Shown: piece after piece, positions 33,846 through 42,800 of the stretch
How the letters are laid out: each line of letters starts with the position of its first letter
How positions within the stretch are numbered: the first letter of the stretch is position 1
Source: Actinophytocola sp036378875
GTDB taxonomy: Bacteria > Actinomycetota > Actinomycetes > Mycobacteriales > Pseudonocardiaceae
Assembly: GCF_036378875.1 (NCBI RefSeq)
Contig: NZ_DASUVO010000017.1
Span: 17,769 to 81,768, forward strand
Length of the DNA: 64,000 nt
Direction of reading: 5' to 3'
Notes under the pieces: generated by a model
What the model was told of the DNA's origin: nothing
Databases searched by the model: none
The model's input: the letters and a program-made list of their open reading frames with translations, nothing else
Made by a program: the position numbers and the translations under genes

Positions 33846-34143
33846 CGTCCCCCAGTTCTTCAATCAAAGCGGCGTTTTCCGCGTCGACCCGCTTGTACTC
33901 GCCGATGGTGTCGCCGAGTCCCCGATAGATCCGCTCCGTCTCATCCGCCAGCTCCTCGACGCCGTCCTGCCACCGGTCGTGGAACTCCTTGGCGGACTCG
34001 GCCAGCTCGTCATGTCCGAAGACCGACGGGGAATGGTCGGGATCCAGCTTGAACTCGGCCATGTCACCCAACAGGCGGCCGATATCTGCCTGCGCACCGG
34101 ACAGCGCTGCTGGATCGACGAAGAATCCGTCCGAGTGAGCCAC
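33829..34143 (-). CDS. EspC-like ESX secretion-associated protein
   Basis: 104 residues from GTG 34143 with GGGGGAGA upstream. The sequence (GFFVDPAALSGAQADIGRLLGDM ... ESAKEFHDRWQDGVEELADETERIYRGLGDTI) is an all-helical hairpin like the T7SS EspC/WXG-associated family, with a W-x-x-G type turn (WQDG). It is first in the operon with the WXG-EndoU toxin and likely pairs with it for ESX export. No ESX core components (EccC and others) are in this window. Confidence 0.82.
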   Translation of the reverse strand: MAHSDGFFVDPAALSGAQADIGRLLGDMAEFKLDPDHSPSVFGHDELAESAKEFHDRWQDGVEELADETERIYRGLGDTIGEYKRVDAENAALIEELGDDDGGR

Positions 34144-34651
34144 CCCGTTGTCTCCCCCTCTGCTGTGGTGGGGGAACACTTTATCGGAATCTCACACGCC
34201 GATCGAGAACCGGACGGGGTCAGTCCATACCGCGTTTGCCAGGCGCCCTCATGCGGTCACCCTGACGGTTGAATGTGCACATGAAGTCAAGCGTGGACCT
34301 CACGGCCGGCGAGGGTCGCCCAACTGGCCGAGTCGGCGGGCCGCCTCGGTGAGGTCGGCGGGGTCCGCGGCGGCGTCGTCGAGGGCCGGCGGGAGCTGAA
34401 CCGAGCCGAGGATTCCCCTTACACCTAGCCGCGCCCGCAGACGCCTTCGGGAATATCAAGAAGGCGGTACTGCGCTTTAATGAATGACAAATGTACCACC
34501 TGACCTGGGGACATAACGTAGTCCTTGCTGTCCTTCTCGTCCAAGTTGTGAGCCCGTATCAGCAGTGCGAGGATGAATATTTGACGTGGCGACGTGCCAA
34601 ATTGACACACGCGGCAAAAATACGGGGAAACGACCGCTTAGGATGGTACGG
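34144..34651. other. 508-bp gap: toxin-operon promoter, gene relic, MFS promoter
   Basis: No intact gene was found. The right part (34450-34650) is relatively AT-rich, with TTGACG/TTGACA-like boxes and an imperfect TTTGACG...GCCAAA dyad (34580-34601), and probably holds the promoter of the MFS gene. The middle contains a short coding relic (listed separately). Confidence 0.5.
34300..34452 (-). pseudogene. Possible C-terminal relic of an unidentified protein
   Basis: On the minus strand the frame ending at the TGA 34300-34302 reads LRARLGVRGILGSVQLPPALDD, then DPADLTEAARRLGQLGDPRRP. It has natural actinobacterial codon bias and helical character but no start codon or upstream domain. It looks like the surviving end of a deleted gene. 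The family is not recognised. Confidence 0.3.
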
Positions 34652-35902
34652 ATGAGCGTGGTTACGCACTTGGATCGGCATCGGTATCGCAACAAGCTGG
34701 CCCTGGCAACGCTGATGATTGGCGCATTCGTCGTCGGTACGGCTGAACTCGTCGTCGTCGGCGTCCTGCCCCTCATCGCCACGGACATGTCGGTGTCGAT
34801 CAGCACGACCGGCCAGCTCGTCACCAGCTACGCGCTGGGCATCTCTGTCGGCGGCCCCGTCCTCAACGCCCTGACCGTACGTTTCGGCAGGCGCTTTCTG
34901 GCGTGGTTGTGCCTGGCCACCTACATCGCCGGGAATGTGCTCGCGGTGGCGGCGGTCGGCTTCGGCATGCTCGTCGTCGCGCGATTCATCACGGGTTCGG
35001 TGCATGGGTTGTTCATCGGGGTGGCGACGGTCGTGGCCGCCGGAATCGTGCCCCCCGAACAGCGTGGGCGGGCGATCTCCATGGTATTCGGCGGGGTCGC
35101 CGTGGCCACGGTGCTCGGCATCCCGCTCGGCACCCTGATCGGCCAGGCCATGGGCTGGCAGGCCACCTTTATCGCGATCATCATTCTTGGCGGGCTGGCG
35201 CTGGCGGCCACACTCGCCTTCGTTCCCTCCGTCGAGAGCAGCGACACCGGAGGGTTCGCCGCACAGGCCCGGTGCGCGTTCGCGCCGCGGGTGCTGGCGA
35301 TGCTGGCCGTGGGCTTCATGCTCATGGCGGGCCAGTTCACCGTGTTCACCTATATCACCCCCTACCTCGAGGAGATCACCGGAATCTCGGGCGGCCTGGT
35401 GAGTGCGTTCCTGCTGGCGTTCGGAATCGCCAGCGCGGCCGGCACGTTCCTCGGCGGAATCTCGGCGGACCGCAGCCCTACCACGACCCTGTGGGCGGGC
35501 AACATGCTGGTGGTGCTCACGCTCGGCGTGCTCTACCTCGTCGGCGCCACGCCCGTTCTGGTCGCACTGACCATGGGCATCTGGGGACTGCTGATGTTCG
35601 CCATCTTCCCGCCGCTGCAACTTCGGGTGATCAGCCTGGCCGGCATCGGCGGCAACCTTGCCGCAACGCTCAGCGCCTCCGCCGCCAACGCGGGAATCGC
35701 GGTGGGAGCGGTCATCGGTGGCTGGCTCGTGGCGTCTCAGGGTGTCGAGTCGATCGTTCCGGTCGGCCTGCTCATCTGCGCCGTCGCCGTCCCCGCGACC
35801 TGGGCGACCAAGTGGCTGGTTCCTCCAGAGGAGGGAAAGGCCTGCCGGATCGTGGCCCCCGGGGTCGTCGAGCCGGCGACCGTGCCGGCCGACGTCAAAT
35901 GA
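34652..35902 (+). CDS. MFS transporter, DHA1 (AraJ/Cmx-like) drug efflux type
   Basis: About 416 residues with 12 hydrophobic segments: first helix LALATLMIGAFVVGTAELVVVGVLPLIA, motif A-like LNALTVRFGRRFLAW between helices 2 and 3, and motif C-like VATVLGIPLGTLIGQAMGWQATF in helix 5. This is the DHA1 arabinose-efflux/chloramphenicol-exporter branch. ATG 34652 gives the usual short N-terminus; ATG 34643 is possible. A strong terminator follows. Substrate unknown. Confidence 0.9.
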   Translation: MSVVTHLDRHRYRNKLALATLMIGAFVVGTAELVVVGVLPLIATDMSVSISTTGQLVTSYALGISVGGPVLNALTVRFGRRFLAWLCLATYIAGNVLAVAAVGFGMLVVARFITGSVHGLFIGVATVVAAGIVPPEQRGRAISMVFGGVAVATVLGIPLGTLIGQAMGWQATFIAIIILGGLALAATLAFVPSVESSDTGGFAAQARCAFAPRVLAMLAVGFMLMAGQFTVFTYITPYLEEITGISGGLVSAFLLAFGIASAAGTFLGGISADRSPTTTLWAGNMLVVLTLGVLYLVGATPVLVALTMGIWGLLMFAIFPPLQLRVISLAGIGGNLAATLSASAANAGIAVGAVIGGWLVASQGVESIVPVGLLICAVAVPATWATKWLVPPEEGKACRIVAPGVVEPATVPADVK

Positions 35903-35927
35903 CCGTCGCCTGACGAAGCCAACAAAG

Positions 35928-35975
35928 CTCCGGTAGGAGAGAGTCCGCCCAATGACTCTCTCCTACCGGAGTTTT
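35928..35975 (+). terminator. Rho-independent terminator of the MFS gene
   Basis: An 18-bp perfect stem: CTCCGGTAGGAGAGAGTC (35928-35945) and its complement (35954-35971), 8-base loop, followed by TTTT (35972-35975). A classic intrinsic terminator, rare in so GC-rich a genome. Confidence 0.9.
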
Positions 35976-36343
35976 GTGCGCTCAATACATTACCGCCGGC
36001 CGGTCGGACACATTGACCTGATCTTCGCAAATCCAGTCCTATCAGGAGCTCCCCGCCCCACGTCTCACGGGTACCACCGGCCAACCGGCGCACTCGCCCA
36101 CGCCTTCGCTGTCCAGCCTCCCACCACCAAGCTGATCTTGCTGAGATCACCCCATTGGACACTTTTGCGAAAACTACAATGTCCACAATTTGGCGATTAA
36201 TCAAAGCTGGTATTGCCGATACCACCATAATCCATGCCTTTGTAATACCGGATTACCGTGCACTACCCTGTAAGCGTGAGGCATCGTTTCCTGACACTTA
36301 GTCCGGACGATCTTGTCGGTATTCCGAGTGAATTGGAGACCTG
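35976..36343. other. 368-bp AT-richer gap before the cupin gene
   Basis: No gene was supported here. The stretch has clearly lower GC than its neighbours, and its right end carries two small palindromes (listed separately) before the cupin start. It is probably the cupin promoter region. The short frames in it have no coding character. Confidence 0.5.
36209..36256 (+). promoter_or_regulatory. Paired palindromes upstream of the cupin gene
   Basis: GGTAT-TGCCG-ATACC (36209-36223) and GTAAT-ACCGG-ATTAC (36242-36256) are both 5-5-5 inverted repeats, with centres 33 bp apart (three helical turns). They sit about 90-135 bp upstream of the cupin start and may bind a dimeric regulator cooperatively. 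No regulator gene is adjacent. Confidence 0.5.
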
Positions 36344-36832
36344 GTGACCAGTTTGTCGGACAGCAGCGCAGACGCGAAAGTGATCCATCTCCCTGCCCAA
36401 CAAGGGCCGACCATCTGGTTCAACAAGGGGATGTACACGTTCAAGGCGACCAAGGAGACAACCAATGGCGCGCTGACCTTCGCTGAGGGATCCATCCTGC
36501 CCGGCGACGGCCCGCCGCCGCACTACCACGAGGAAATGGACGAGGCATTCTTCGTGCTGCAAGGAGAGCTCGAGTTCCTCTCCGGCGACGAGACTTTCAT
36601 GTGCGGCCAGGAAGGCTTCGTGTTCGTTCCGCGGGGCATCCGGCACCGGTTCTACAATCCGGGCATACACCCGGCGCGGCTGCTTTTCATGCTGCTGCCT
36701 GGCGGGCTGGACGAGTTTCTCATCGACGTCGGACGCGAGCCGGAAGCCGGTGAGATACCGCCGCCGTTCACACCGGAGCAGCGCCAGCGGATCGAGGAGA
36801 TCTCGCCGAACTACGGCCTCGTGGTCGGCTGA
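36344..36832 (+). CDS. Cupin domain protein
   Basis: 162 residues with a single cupin barrel: motif 1 PPPHYHEEMDEAFFVLQGELEF (His-x-His and Glu metal ligands) and motif 2 VFVPRGIRHRFYNPG. The start is GTG 36344 after GGAGACC. Such small cupins act as metal-dependent dioxygenases, isomerases or cyclases, often in aromatic polyketide or quinone chemistry. The next gene is an SDR on the same strand 88 bp away, suggesting a shared pathway. Substrate unknown. Confidence 0.87.
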   Translation: MTSLSDSSADAKVIHLPAQQGPTIWFNKGMYTFKATKETTNGALTFAEGSILPGDGPPPHYHEEMDEAFFVLQGELEFLSGDETFMCGQEGFVFVPRGIRHRFYNPGIHPARLLFMLLPGGLDEFLIDVGREPEAGEIPPPFTPEQRQRIEEISPNYGLVVG

Positions 36833-36920
36833 GCAGGAGGCGCGGAGTGGCCGGTGTACGGAAACCGGCCACTCCTTCAGGTGAGCCAGTAGCGGGTTGG
36901 CGCGAACGACGGGCGGGGAC

Positions 36921-37721
<801 letters not shown>

Positions 37722-38225
37722 GCGACCCGGTTCTCAGGCGGCCCCGACAAGGTGGATGAACGGGACCCAAATGCCCGGACGGTCGGGATAGCTGGCGCGG
37801 AGCCCGGCGGTGGCGGGCGGACAGCGCGGCGGCGTGTCCGCCGCCCGGCCGCCGGTCGCGGCGATGGCGCGGTACACGCTGCTCGCGACGCCGGCGGCAC
37901 CCGGCCAGTTGCAGTGCGGCCAGTCGCCGCACCGACAGGTGCCGCCGACGAGGTGCAGCGAAGGACTGTCGACCATCCCAGGCATCCGAGTACTGGACAG
38001 CGGCAAAACCCCAGCGGCACTGGACACCTTCGAAATCGAAGGCTGGCAACCACAACCGTTCAAAACGGCCCTGGACAAGCAAGGCGAGCGACAAGCTCTC
38101 TCAACCAACAGAACCACGCTGGGTCAGGAACCAACCGGAACGTGGGGTCTGCGGGGGTCGCCCCCGCAAAATAATGAGCGGAACGCAAAAGGCGAGCGCC
38201 CTCCGCGAGCACTCGCCTCCCAGAG
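37722..38225. other. 504-bp gap before tRNA-Ala, gene relics only
   Basis: No intact gene was found between the SDR gene and the tRNA. The right half contains a short aminotransferase-like relic (listed separately). The left half has minus-strand frames with stretches such as CRCGDWPHCNWPGAAG that look faintly protein-like but match nothing I know. Confidence 0.45.
37957..38109 (+). pseudogene. Possible C-terminal relic of a class V aminotransferase
   Basis: The frame reads STIPGIRVLDSGKTPAALDT, then FEIEGWQPQPFKTALDKQG, resembling the C-terminal domain of cysteine-desulfurase-like class V aminotransferases (pattern LxxIPGVxVLDxG ... ALxxQG). There is no start, PLP site or other domain. If correct it is the remainder of a deleted gene; the match is by memory and weak. 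Confidence 0.35.
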
Positions 38226-38298
38226 TGGAGCTGCGGGGAATCGAACCCCGGACCTTCTCGATGCGAACGAGACGCGCTACCAACTGCGCTACAGCCCC
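38226..38298 (-). tRNA. tRNA-Ala (anticodon CGC)
   Basis: Read on the minus strand it starts GGGGCTGTAGCGCAG and ends CAGCTCCA. The acceptor stem GGGGCTG/CAGCTCC pairs with one G-T wobble. The anticodon arm is TCTCG-TTCGCAT-CGAGA, giving anticodon CGC (reads GCG). The T-arm GGTTCGATTCC is standard. CCA is not encoded. Confidence 0.95.
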
Positions 38299-38331
38299 TG
38301 GTCTGTGGTGCGGGGGAAGCGTATCAGACCC

Positions 38332-39183
38332 CTATTCGCCGGCTGCGCGGCGGTAGGGCAGGTTGCCCGGGTCGTCGAGTTCCTCGAAGGCGGGGTCCTC
38401 GTCGTCGACGTCGACGACCACCGCGTTGCCGCGGTGTACGGGTGGTGCGGGCGGCTCGTCGAGGACGCGTTCGCGGCGCGGTGGCTCCTCCTCCTGGTGG
38501 TAGATCTCCTCGACGTACTCCTCGACCGTGCGGGGCTCCTCGACGTACTGGGGCTCCGCCAGAGCCGCTGCCTGGGCTTGTGCGTGGGCCTGCGCGCGCC
38601 GGACCCGTTGCATGCGGGCGAGCCGCCGTTCGCGGATCTCGTTCTCGATCCGGACCTGGCGGCGCAGGTAGCCGAGGTAGGTGACGAGCACGATGTCGAT
38701 GGCGCCGTGGGCCCACCACAGCTGGGGGAACACGAGGCCGGCGAGCAGGCCGGTCGCGATGGCGCCGATGATCATGAGTAGGACGACGCGCTGTCTGAAC
38801 GCGTATCTCGCGCGGGCGATGACGGCCGCTGCCTCGGGGTCGAACCCGCCCCGACCTGGACGGTACCGGCGCGGGTAACCGTCGTCGTAGTAGCTCATGT
38901 CAGCCTGGCCCGCGTCATCCGGCACATCCTCCGAGGCGTCCGTGACTTCCGCCACCAAATCTTCCTCGAAATCCTCCCGGATCACATCAGTTTCAATCAT
39001 GGCGGCCTCCTCAGTGTCGGGTTCCGCCCCCTCTTCGTTTCCTCCGCTCCCGCTGCGCACCACACGTGCGGCCAGTTCGGAGTCGCCTGTCTTCGCCACT
39101 TCCTGGCGCTTGCGCACGATCATGGGCACGAGGACGACGAGCCATGCGACCACGAGCGCGACCACGACAAGTGAGCTCGGCAT
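38332..39183 (-). CDS. glpR: Membrane receptor of the gephyrin-like division protein (GlpR-like)
   Basis: 283 residues. An N-terminal helix (SLVVVALVVAWLVVLVPMIV), a long acidic cytoplasmic segment, two adjacent helices near the middle (VVLLMIIGAIATGLLAGLVF; AHGAIDIVLVTYLGYL) and a charged C-terminal tail with repeated Glu-rich motifs. Topology and position (galU-moeA-rimJ-this gene) match Rv0996/GlpR, which binds the MoeA-like protein Glp at the septum and links it to FtsZ and Wag31 in Corynebacteriales. ATG 39183 was chosen. Assignment rests on synteny and topology rather than a strong motif. Confidence 0.75.
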   Translation of the reverse strand: MPSSLVVVALVVAWLVVLVPMIVRKRQEVAKTGDSELAARVVRSGSGGNEEGAEPDTEEAAMIETDVIREDFEEDLVAEVTDASEDVPDDAGQADMSYYDDGYPRRYRPGRGGFDPEAAAVIARARYAFRQRVVLLMIIGAIATGLLAGLVFPQLWWAHGAIDIVLVTYLGYLRRQVRIENEIRERRLARMQRVRRAQAHAQAQAAALAEPQYVEEPRTVEEYVEEIYHQEEEPPRRERVLDEPPAPPVHRGNAVVVDVDDEDPAFEELDDPGNLPYRRAAGE

Positions 39184-39284
39184 GCCTCGACACCTCCCCC
39201 GCACAACGAACAAACGACTCCGGTGCCACGTTAGTCACAACAGTCACATGTGTGTCGGAGGCGCGCCGACACTCGTGTGGGTGA

Positions 39285-39953
39285 TCAGAGGTGCTCAGCG
39301 CGACCCTCGGCGACCAGCCGGGACACGAGTCCACTGGGGATGTCCTCTGTGGTCAGTGCGTAGCAGTAGTGGTCCCGCCAGGCACCCGCCACGTCGAGGT
39401 AACGGCGGAACAGACCCTCCTCGCGGAAGCCGAGTCTGGTGAGCACACGGATACTCGGCGTGTTCTCCGGCCGCACGGTCGCCTCCAGCCGGTGCAGGCC
39501 GGCGGACTGGAAGCAGTGGTCGACGACCAGCGCCGCCGCGGCCGTCGCGACGCCGCCGCCCACCGCGTGCGTGCCGACCCAGTAACCGATCCAGGCCGAG
39601 CACAGGGAGCCACGAACCACGTTGCCGACGGTGACCTGGCCGGCGAACTGACCGTCCACGGTGATCACGAACGGCAGGGACATGCCGCGCCGAGCCAACG
39701 AACGCAGCGTCGACCACTGGCCGGGCCAGGCGAACACCGCGTTGTTGGTCTCCCAGTCCCCCGGCGTCGTCGGCTCCCAGGCTTCGAGATGGCGTCGGTC
39801 GCGACGGCGGATCCTGCTCCACGCCGCCCCGTCGGACAGCCTCGGCCCGCGCACCTCGAGCACACCGGCGGCGACGCGCAGCCGCCCGAGCCGCGCGGGC
39901 CAGCCAGGGTGGCGCCCGATCGGGCCCTGACGGTGGCTCAACTGTTCAGCCAC
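39285..39953 (-). CDS. rimJ: GNAT N-acetyltransferase, RimJ/RimL type
   Basis: 222 residues with the RimJ-type GNAT fold: VITVDGQFAGQVTVGNVVRG, IGYWVGTHAVGGGVATAAAALVVDHCF (acetyl-CoA loop) and LHRLEATVRPENTPSIRVLTRLGFREEGLFRRYLDVAGAWRDHYCYAL. It N-acetylates a ribosomal or other protein N-terminus. The GTG start at 39953 overlaps the end of the MoeA-like gene by eight bases. In Mycobacterium (Rv0995) the gene has the same position in the glp operon. Confidence 0.9.
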   Translation of the reverse strand: MAEQLSHRQGPIGRHPGWPARLGRLRVAAGVLEVRGPRLSDGAAWSRIRRRDRRHLEAWEPTTPGDWETNNAVFAWPGQWSTLRSLARRGMSLPFVITVDGQFAGQVTVGNVVRGSLCSAWIGYWVGTHAVGGGVATAAAALVVDHCFQSAGLHRLEATVRPENTPSIRVLTRLGFREEGLFRRYLDVAGAWRDHYCYALTTEDIPSGLVSRLVAEGRAEHL

Positions 39954-41175
39954 GCTGGGCCAGGAAGCTGACCTGGACCTCTTCCCCGACGACGACTTCG
40001 GTGGTCTCGTCGTCCACCAGGATGAGGCAGTTCGCCTCCGCGAGCGACGCGAGCAGGTGCGAACCCGACTGGCCGAGCGGCTGTGCGAGGTACTCGCCGT
40101 TGTTATCGTCCCGCAGCAGCTGCGCGCGCAGGAAACCCCTGCGTCCCTTGACCGACATGATGGGCGAGAGTAGTCGGGCGTTGATCTGGCGGCGGTGAGG
40201 ATTTCGCTTGCCCTGGGCGGCGCGGATCAGCGGCCGCACCATCACCTCGAACACCACGAGCGCGCTCATCGGGTTGCTGGGCAGGAAGAAGGTCGGCACC
40301 GCGTCCGGTCCCAGCCGGCCGAAGCCCTGCACCGACCCGGGATGCATGGCCACGCGGGTCATGTCGATGTCGCCGAGGTCGGACAGCGCGGCACGGATCG
40401 ACTCCGCCGTCTGGCCACCGACGCCACCCGCGATGACGACGATCTCACTCAGCAGCAACCGGCCCTCGATCGCCTCACGCAGCCGTCGCGAGTCGCTCGG
40501 CACGATCCCGACACGGCTGACCTCCGCGCCGGCGTCGCGGGCTGCCGCGGCGAGGGAGAACGAGTTGACGTCGTAGACCTGCCCCTGGCCGGGGGTGCGG
40601 TCGATGTCGACGAGCTCGTCGCCGAGCGAGATGACCGACACCCTGGGCCTGGGGTAGACGAGCACCTTGGCCCGGCCGACCGCGGCGAGCAGCCCGACCT
40701 GTGCCGCGCCGATGGCCGCGCCCCGCCGCACGGCGACGTCCCCGGTCTGGACGTCCTCGCCCGTGCGCCGGACGAACGCGGCAGACGGCACCGGCTGGTT
40801 GACCGTCACCCGTGCGTGGTGGCCGTCGGTGTAGTCGAGCGGCACGACCGCGTCGGCGAGCGTGGGCAGCGGCGCGCCGGTGTCCACACGCACCGCCTGC
40901 CCGGGCTGCAGGCGCCTCGGCTGCCGCGAGCCGGTCGGGATCTCACCGACGACCGGCAGCACGACCGGTTCGGTGCCCGCCGCCTGCACATCCACGCTGC
41001 GGACCGCGTAGCCGTCGACGGCCGCCTGGTCGAAGCCGGGTAGCGCGCGTTCCGCGACGACCTCCTCTGCGCACTGGAGTCCCTGCGCCTCGGAGATGGC
41101 CACCCGCACGGGTGCAGGCCGAACTGCGGCGGCAAGCGCCCGGCCGAGCTGCTCGTCGACTGACCTCATCGCCAT
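39946..41175 (-). CDS. glp: MoeA/gephyrin-like protein (Glp)
   Basis: 409 residues with all MoeA domains: N-terminal LPGFDQAAVDGYAVRS, the MPT-binding domain GVGGQTAESIRAALSDLGDI ... HPGSVQGFGRLGPDAVPTFFLPSNPMSALVVFEV, and the C-terminal beta-barrel domain. MoeA inserts molybdate into molybdopterin. In Corynebacteriales the copy next to galU/rimJ/glpR (Rv0994, MoeA1/Glp) has moved to a division role. The GGVGGQ loop here departs from the usual enzymatic GGVSVG/GGxSxG type, consistent with the Glp role but not proof. ATG 41169 is an alternative start. Confidence 0.82.
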   Translation of the reverse strand: MAMRSVDEQLGRALAAAVRPAPVRVAISEAQGLQCAEEVVAERALPGFDQAAVDGYAVRSVDVQAAGTEPVVLPVVGEIPTGSRQPRRLQPGQAVRVDTGAPLPTLADAVVPLDYTDGHHARVTVNQPVPSAAFVRRTGEDVQTGDVAVRRGAAIGAAQVGLLAAVGRAKVLVYPRPRVSVISLGDELVDIDRTPGQGQVYDVNSFSLAAAARDAGAEVSRVGIVPSDSRRLREAIEGRLLLSEIVVIAGGVGGQTAESIRAALSDLGDIDMTRVAMHPGSVQGFGRLGPDAVPTFFLPSNPMSALVVFEVMVRPLIRAAQGKRNPHRRQINARLLSPIMSVKGRRGFLRAQLLRDDNNGEYLAQPLGQSGSHLLASLAEANCLILVDDETTEVVVGEEVQVSFLAQRG

Positions 41176-41190
41176 GACCCACCCGTGTGC

Positions 41191-42117
41191 TTATTCCCCG
41201 ATCCTCCCGCGCAACCACTCACGCAGTTCTGGCCCATATTCGGGGTCCTGGAGCGCAAAGTCCACGGCGGCACGCAGGAAACCCCCAGGATTGCCCAGGT
41301 CGTGACGTCCGCCGCGGTGCACGACGACGTGCACGGGGTGTCCTTCGGAGATCAGGAGCGCGATCGCGTCGGTCACCTGGATCTCGCCGCCGGCGCCGGG
41401 CTTGGTGCGCCTGATCGCGTCGAAGATGGCCCGGTCGAGCAGGTACCGGCCGGCCGCGGCGAACGTCGAGGGCGCCTCCTCCGGCGACGGCTTCTCCACC
41501 ATGCCGTTGACCTTCTTGACGTCCGGGTCCTCGGTGTCCTCGACGTCGAAGACACCGTAGGGGGAGATCTCCTCCTTGGGGATGTCGAACGCGCACAGGA
41601 CGGTGCCGCCGTAGCGCGCCCGGGTGGCGATCATGCGGCTGAGCACCCCGCGCGGGAGGACCAGGTCGTCGGGGAGCAGGACGGCCACGGCCTGCTCGTC
41701 GTCGTCGAGGTTGGGCTCCGCGCACCCGATGGCGTGCCCGAGGCCGAGGGCCTTCTCCTGGATGGCGGTCTGCACGGAGGCCAGCAGGTTGGGCGCGCGG
41801 GTGATCTTCTCGACGAGCTTGGCCTTGCCCCGGCTCCTCAGCTCCTCCTCCAGCTCGGGCTGCGGCCGGAAGTACTGTGCGACGGCGTCCTTGCCGGGCG
41901 AGGTGATGATGACGAGCTTGTCGAGGCCGGCCTCGGCGGCCTCGGTCGCCACGTGCTCGATGCCCGGGGTGTCGACGACCGGCAGCAGTTCCTTCGGTAC
42001 GGACTTGGTGGTCGGCAGGAACCTGGTCCCCAGACCGGCGGCCGGCACGATGGCGGTTCGGATGCCGGCGGCCCGGGTCGCCTCGTGGCCGGAAGTGACT
42101 GCGGTGGTATGCGCCAT
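41191..42117 (-). CDS. galU: UTP--glucose-1-phosphate uridylyltransferase
   Basis: 308 residues: nucleotidyl-transferase motif TAIVPAAGLGTRFLPTTKSVPKELLPVVDTPGIEHV, uridine-binding LGLGHAIGCAEPNL, VLLPDDLVLP, metal Asp, NGMVEKPSPEEAPS and GRYLLDRAIFDAI. It makes UDP-glucose for envelope glycans and trehalose. ATG 42117 was selected; ATG 42138 lies upstream. It heads the glp-rimJ-glpR operon and is divergent from the cyclo-ligase gene by only 24 bp. Confidence 0.96.
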   Translation of the reverse strand: MAHTTAVTSGHEATRAAGIRTAIVPAAGLGTRFLPTTKSVPKELLPVVDTPGIEHVATEAAEAGLDKLVIITSPGKDAVAQYFRPQPELEEELRSRGKAKLVEKITRAPNLLASVQTAIQEKALGLGHAIGCAEPNLDDDEQAVAVLLPDDLVLPRGVLSRMIATRARYGGTVLCAFDIPKEEISPYGVFDVEDTEDPDVKKVNGMVEKPSPEEAPSTFAAAGRYLLDRAIFDAIRRTKPGAGGEIQVTDAIALLISEGHPVHVVVHRGGRHDLGNPGGFLRAAVDFALQDPEYGPELREWLRGRIGE

Positions 42118-42141
42118 GGACAGCGACTCTAACCTCATGAC

Positions 42142-42750
42142 GTGGCCCGGCCTGGGAGTGATCCAAGTCAAGATGCCGCACACACCAAGTGGCGGTGGCG
42201 CAAGGAGCTGGTCGCCGAGCGTCGCCGCGTGCCCGCCGCGGTGCGGTTCTCTGAGGCCCTCTCGCTGTCAAAACACCTGACCAGCGGTCGAATCGTCAGA
42301 CCGGGGCAGACCGTCTGCGCCTACGTGCCGATCGGCTCGGAGCCGGGGTCCGCGCAGATGCTGGAGGACCTTACCGACTTCGGCGCGCGGGTGCTGCTGC
42401 CGGTGGTCACGGGCGAAGGGCCGCTCGACTGGGGCTGGTACGCGGGCAAGGATTCGCTGCGGCCCGGCCCTTATGGCCTGCGTGAGCCGAACGGGGAGTT
42501 ACTGGGCTCGTTCGCGCTCCGGATCGCCGATCTCGTGCTCGTGCCGGCACTCGCGGTGGACAAGAACGGTGTTCGTCTCGGACGTGGCGCTGGTCACTAC
42601 GATCGCACCCTTTCGGACACGGCGTCCGGTACGCATCTGGTGGCCGTGGTCCGTGACCAGGAGATTTTCGAGTCGTTGCCGGCCGAGCCGCACGACGTTC
42701 GGATGACGGCGGTGCTCACACCGAACCGGGGACTACTGCGCTTCGTGTGA
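42142..42750 (+). CDS. 5-formyltetrahydrofolate cyclo-ligase
   Basis: 202 residues with the family's signatures WRKELVAERRRVPAA, CAYVPIGSEPGSAQML, VLLPVVTGEGPLDWGWYAG and the ATP-binding loop LVPALAVDKNGVRLGRGAGHYDRTL. It recycles 5-formyl-THF to 5,10-methenyl-THF. The GTG at 42142 is followed by a natural N-terminus with no ribosome-binding site, so the transcript may be leaderless. Same divergent position as Rv0992c to galU. Confidence 0.94.
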   Translation: MARPGSDPSQDAAHTKWRWRKELVAERRRVPAAVRFSEALSLSKHLTSGRIVRPGQTVCAYVPIGSEPGSAQMLEDLTDFGARVLLPVVTGEGPLDWGWYAGKDSLRPGPYGLREPNGELLGSFALRIADLVLVPALAVDKNGVRLGRGAGHYDRTLSDTASGTHLVAVVRDQEIFESLPAEPHDVRMTAVLTPNRGLLRFV

Positions 42751-42800
42751 GACGCGAGGGGTCGTTTGCGCTGGGGGCATAATCTGACGCATCATTGCTG

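Noticed and set aside
32409..34052. 547-codon plus-strand frame across the toxin module
   Set aside because: It is the complement of the toxin and EspC-like genes, which have conserved WXG and EndoU motifs, start sites and overlaps; the plus-strand product has no domain.
34220..34459. 79-codon minus-strand frame (Arg/Gly/Pro-rich)
   Set aside because: Composition is that of a shadow frame; the neighbouring frame ending at 34300 has better coding character and was listed only as a weak relic.
35952..36200. 82-codon plus-strand frame after the MFS gene
   Set aside because: It begins inside the terminator hairpin and has no ribosome-binding site, coding bias or family resemblance.
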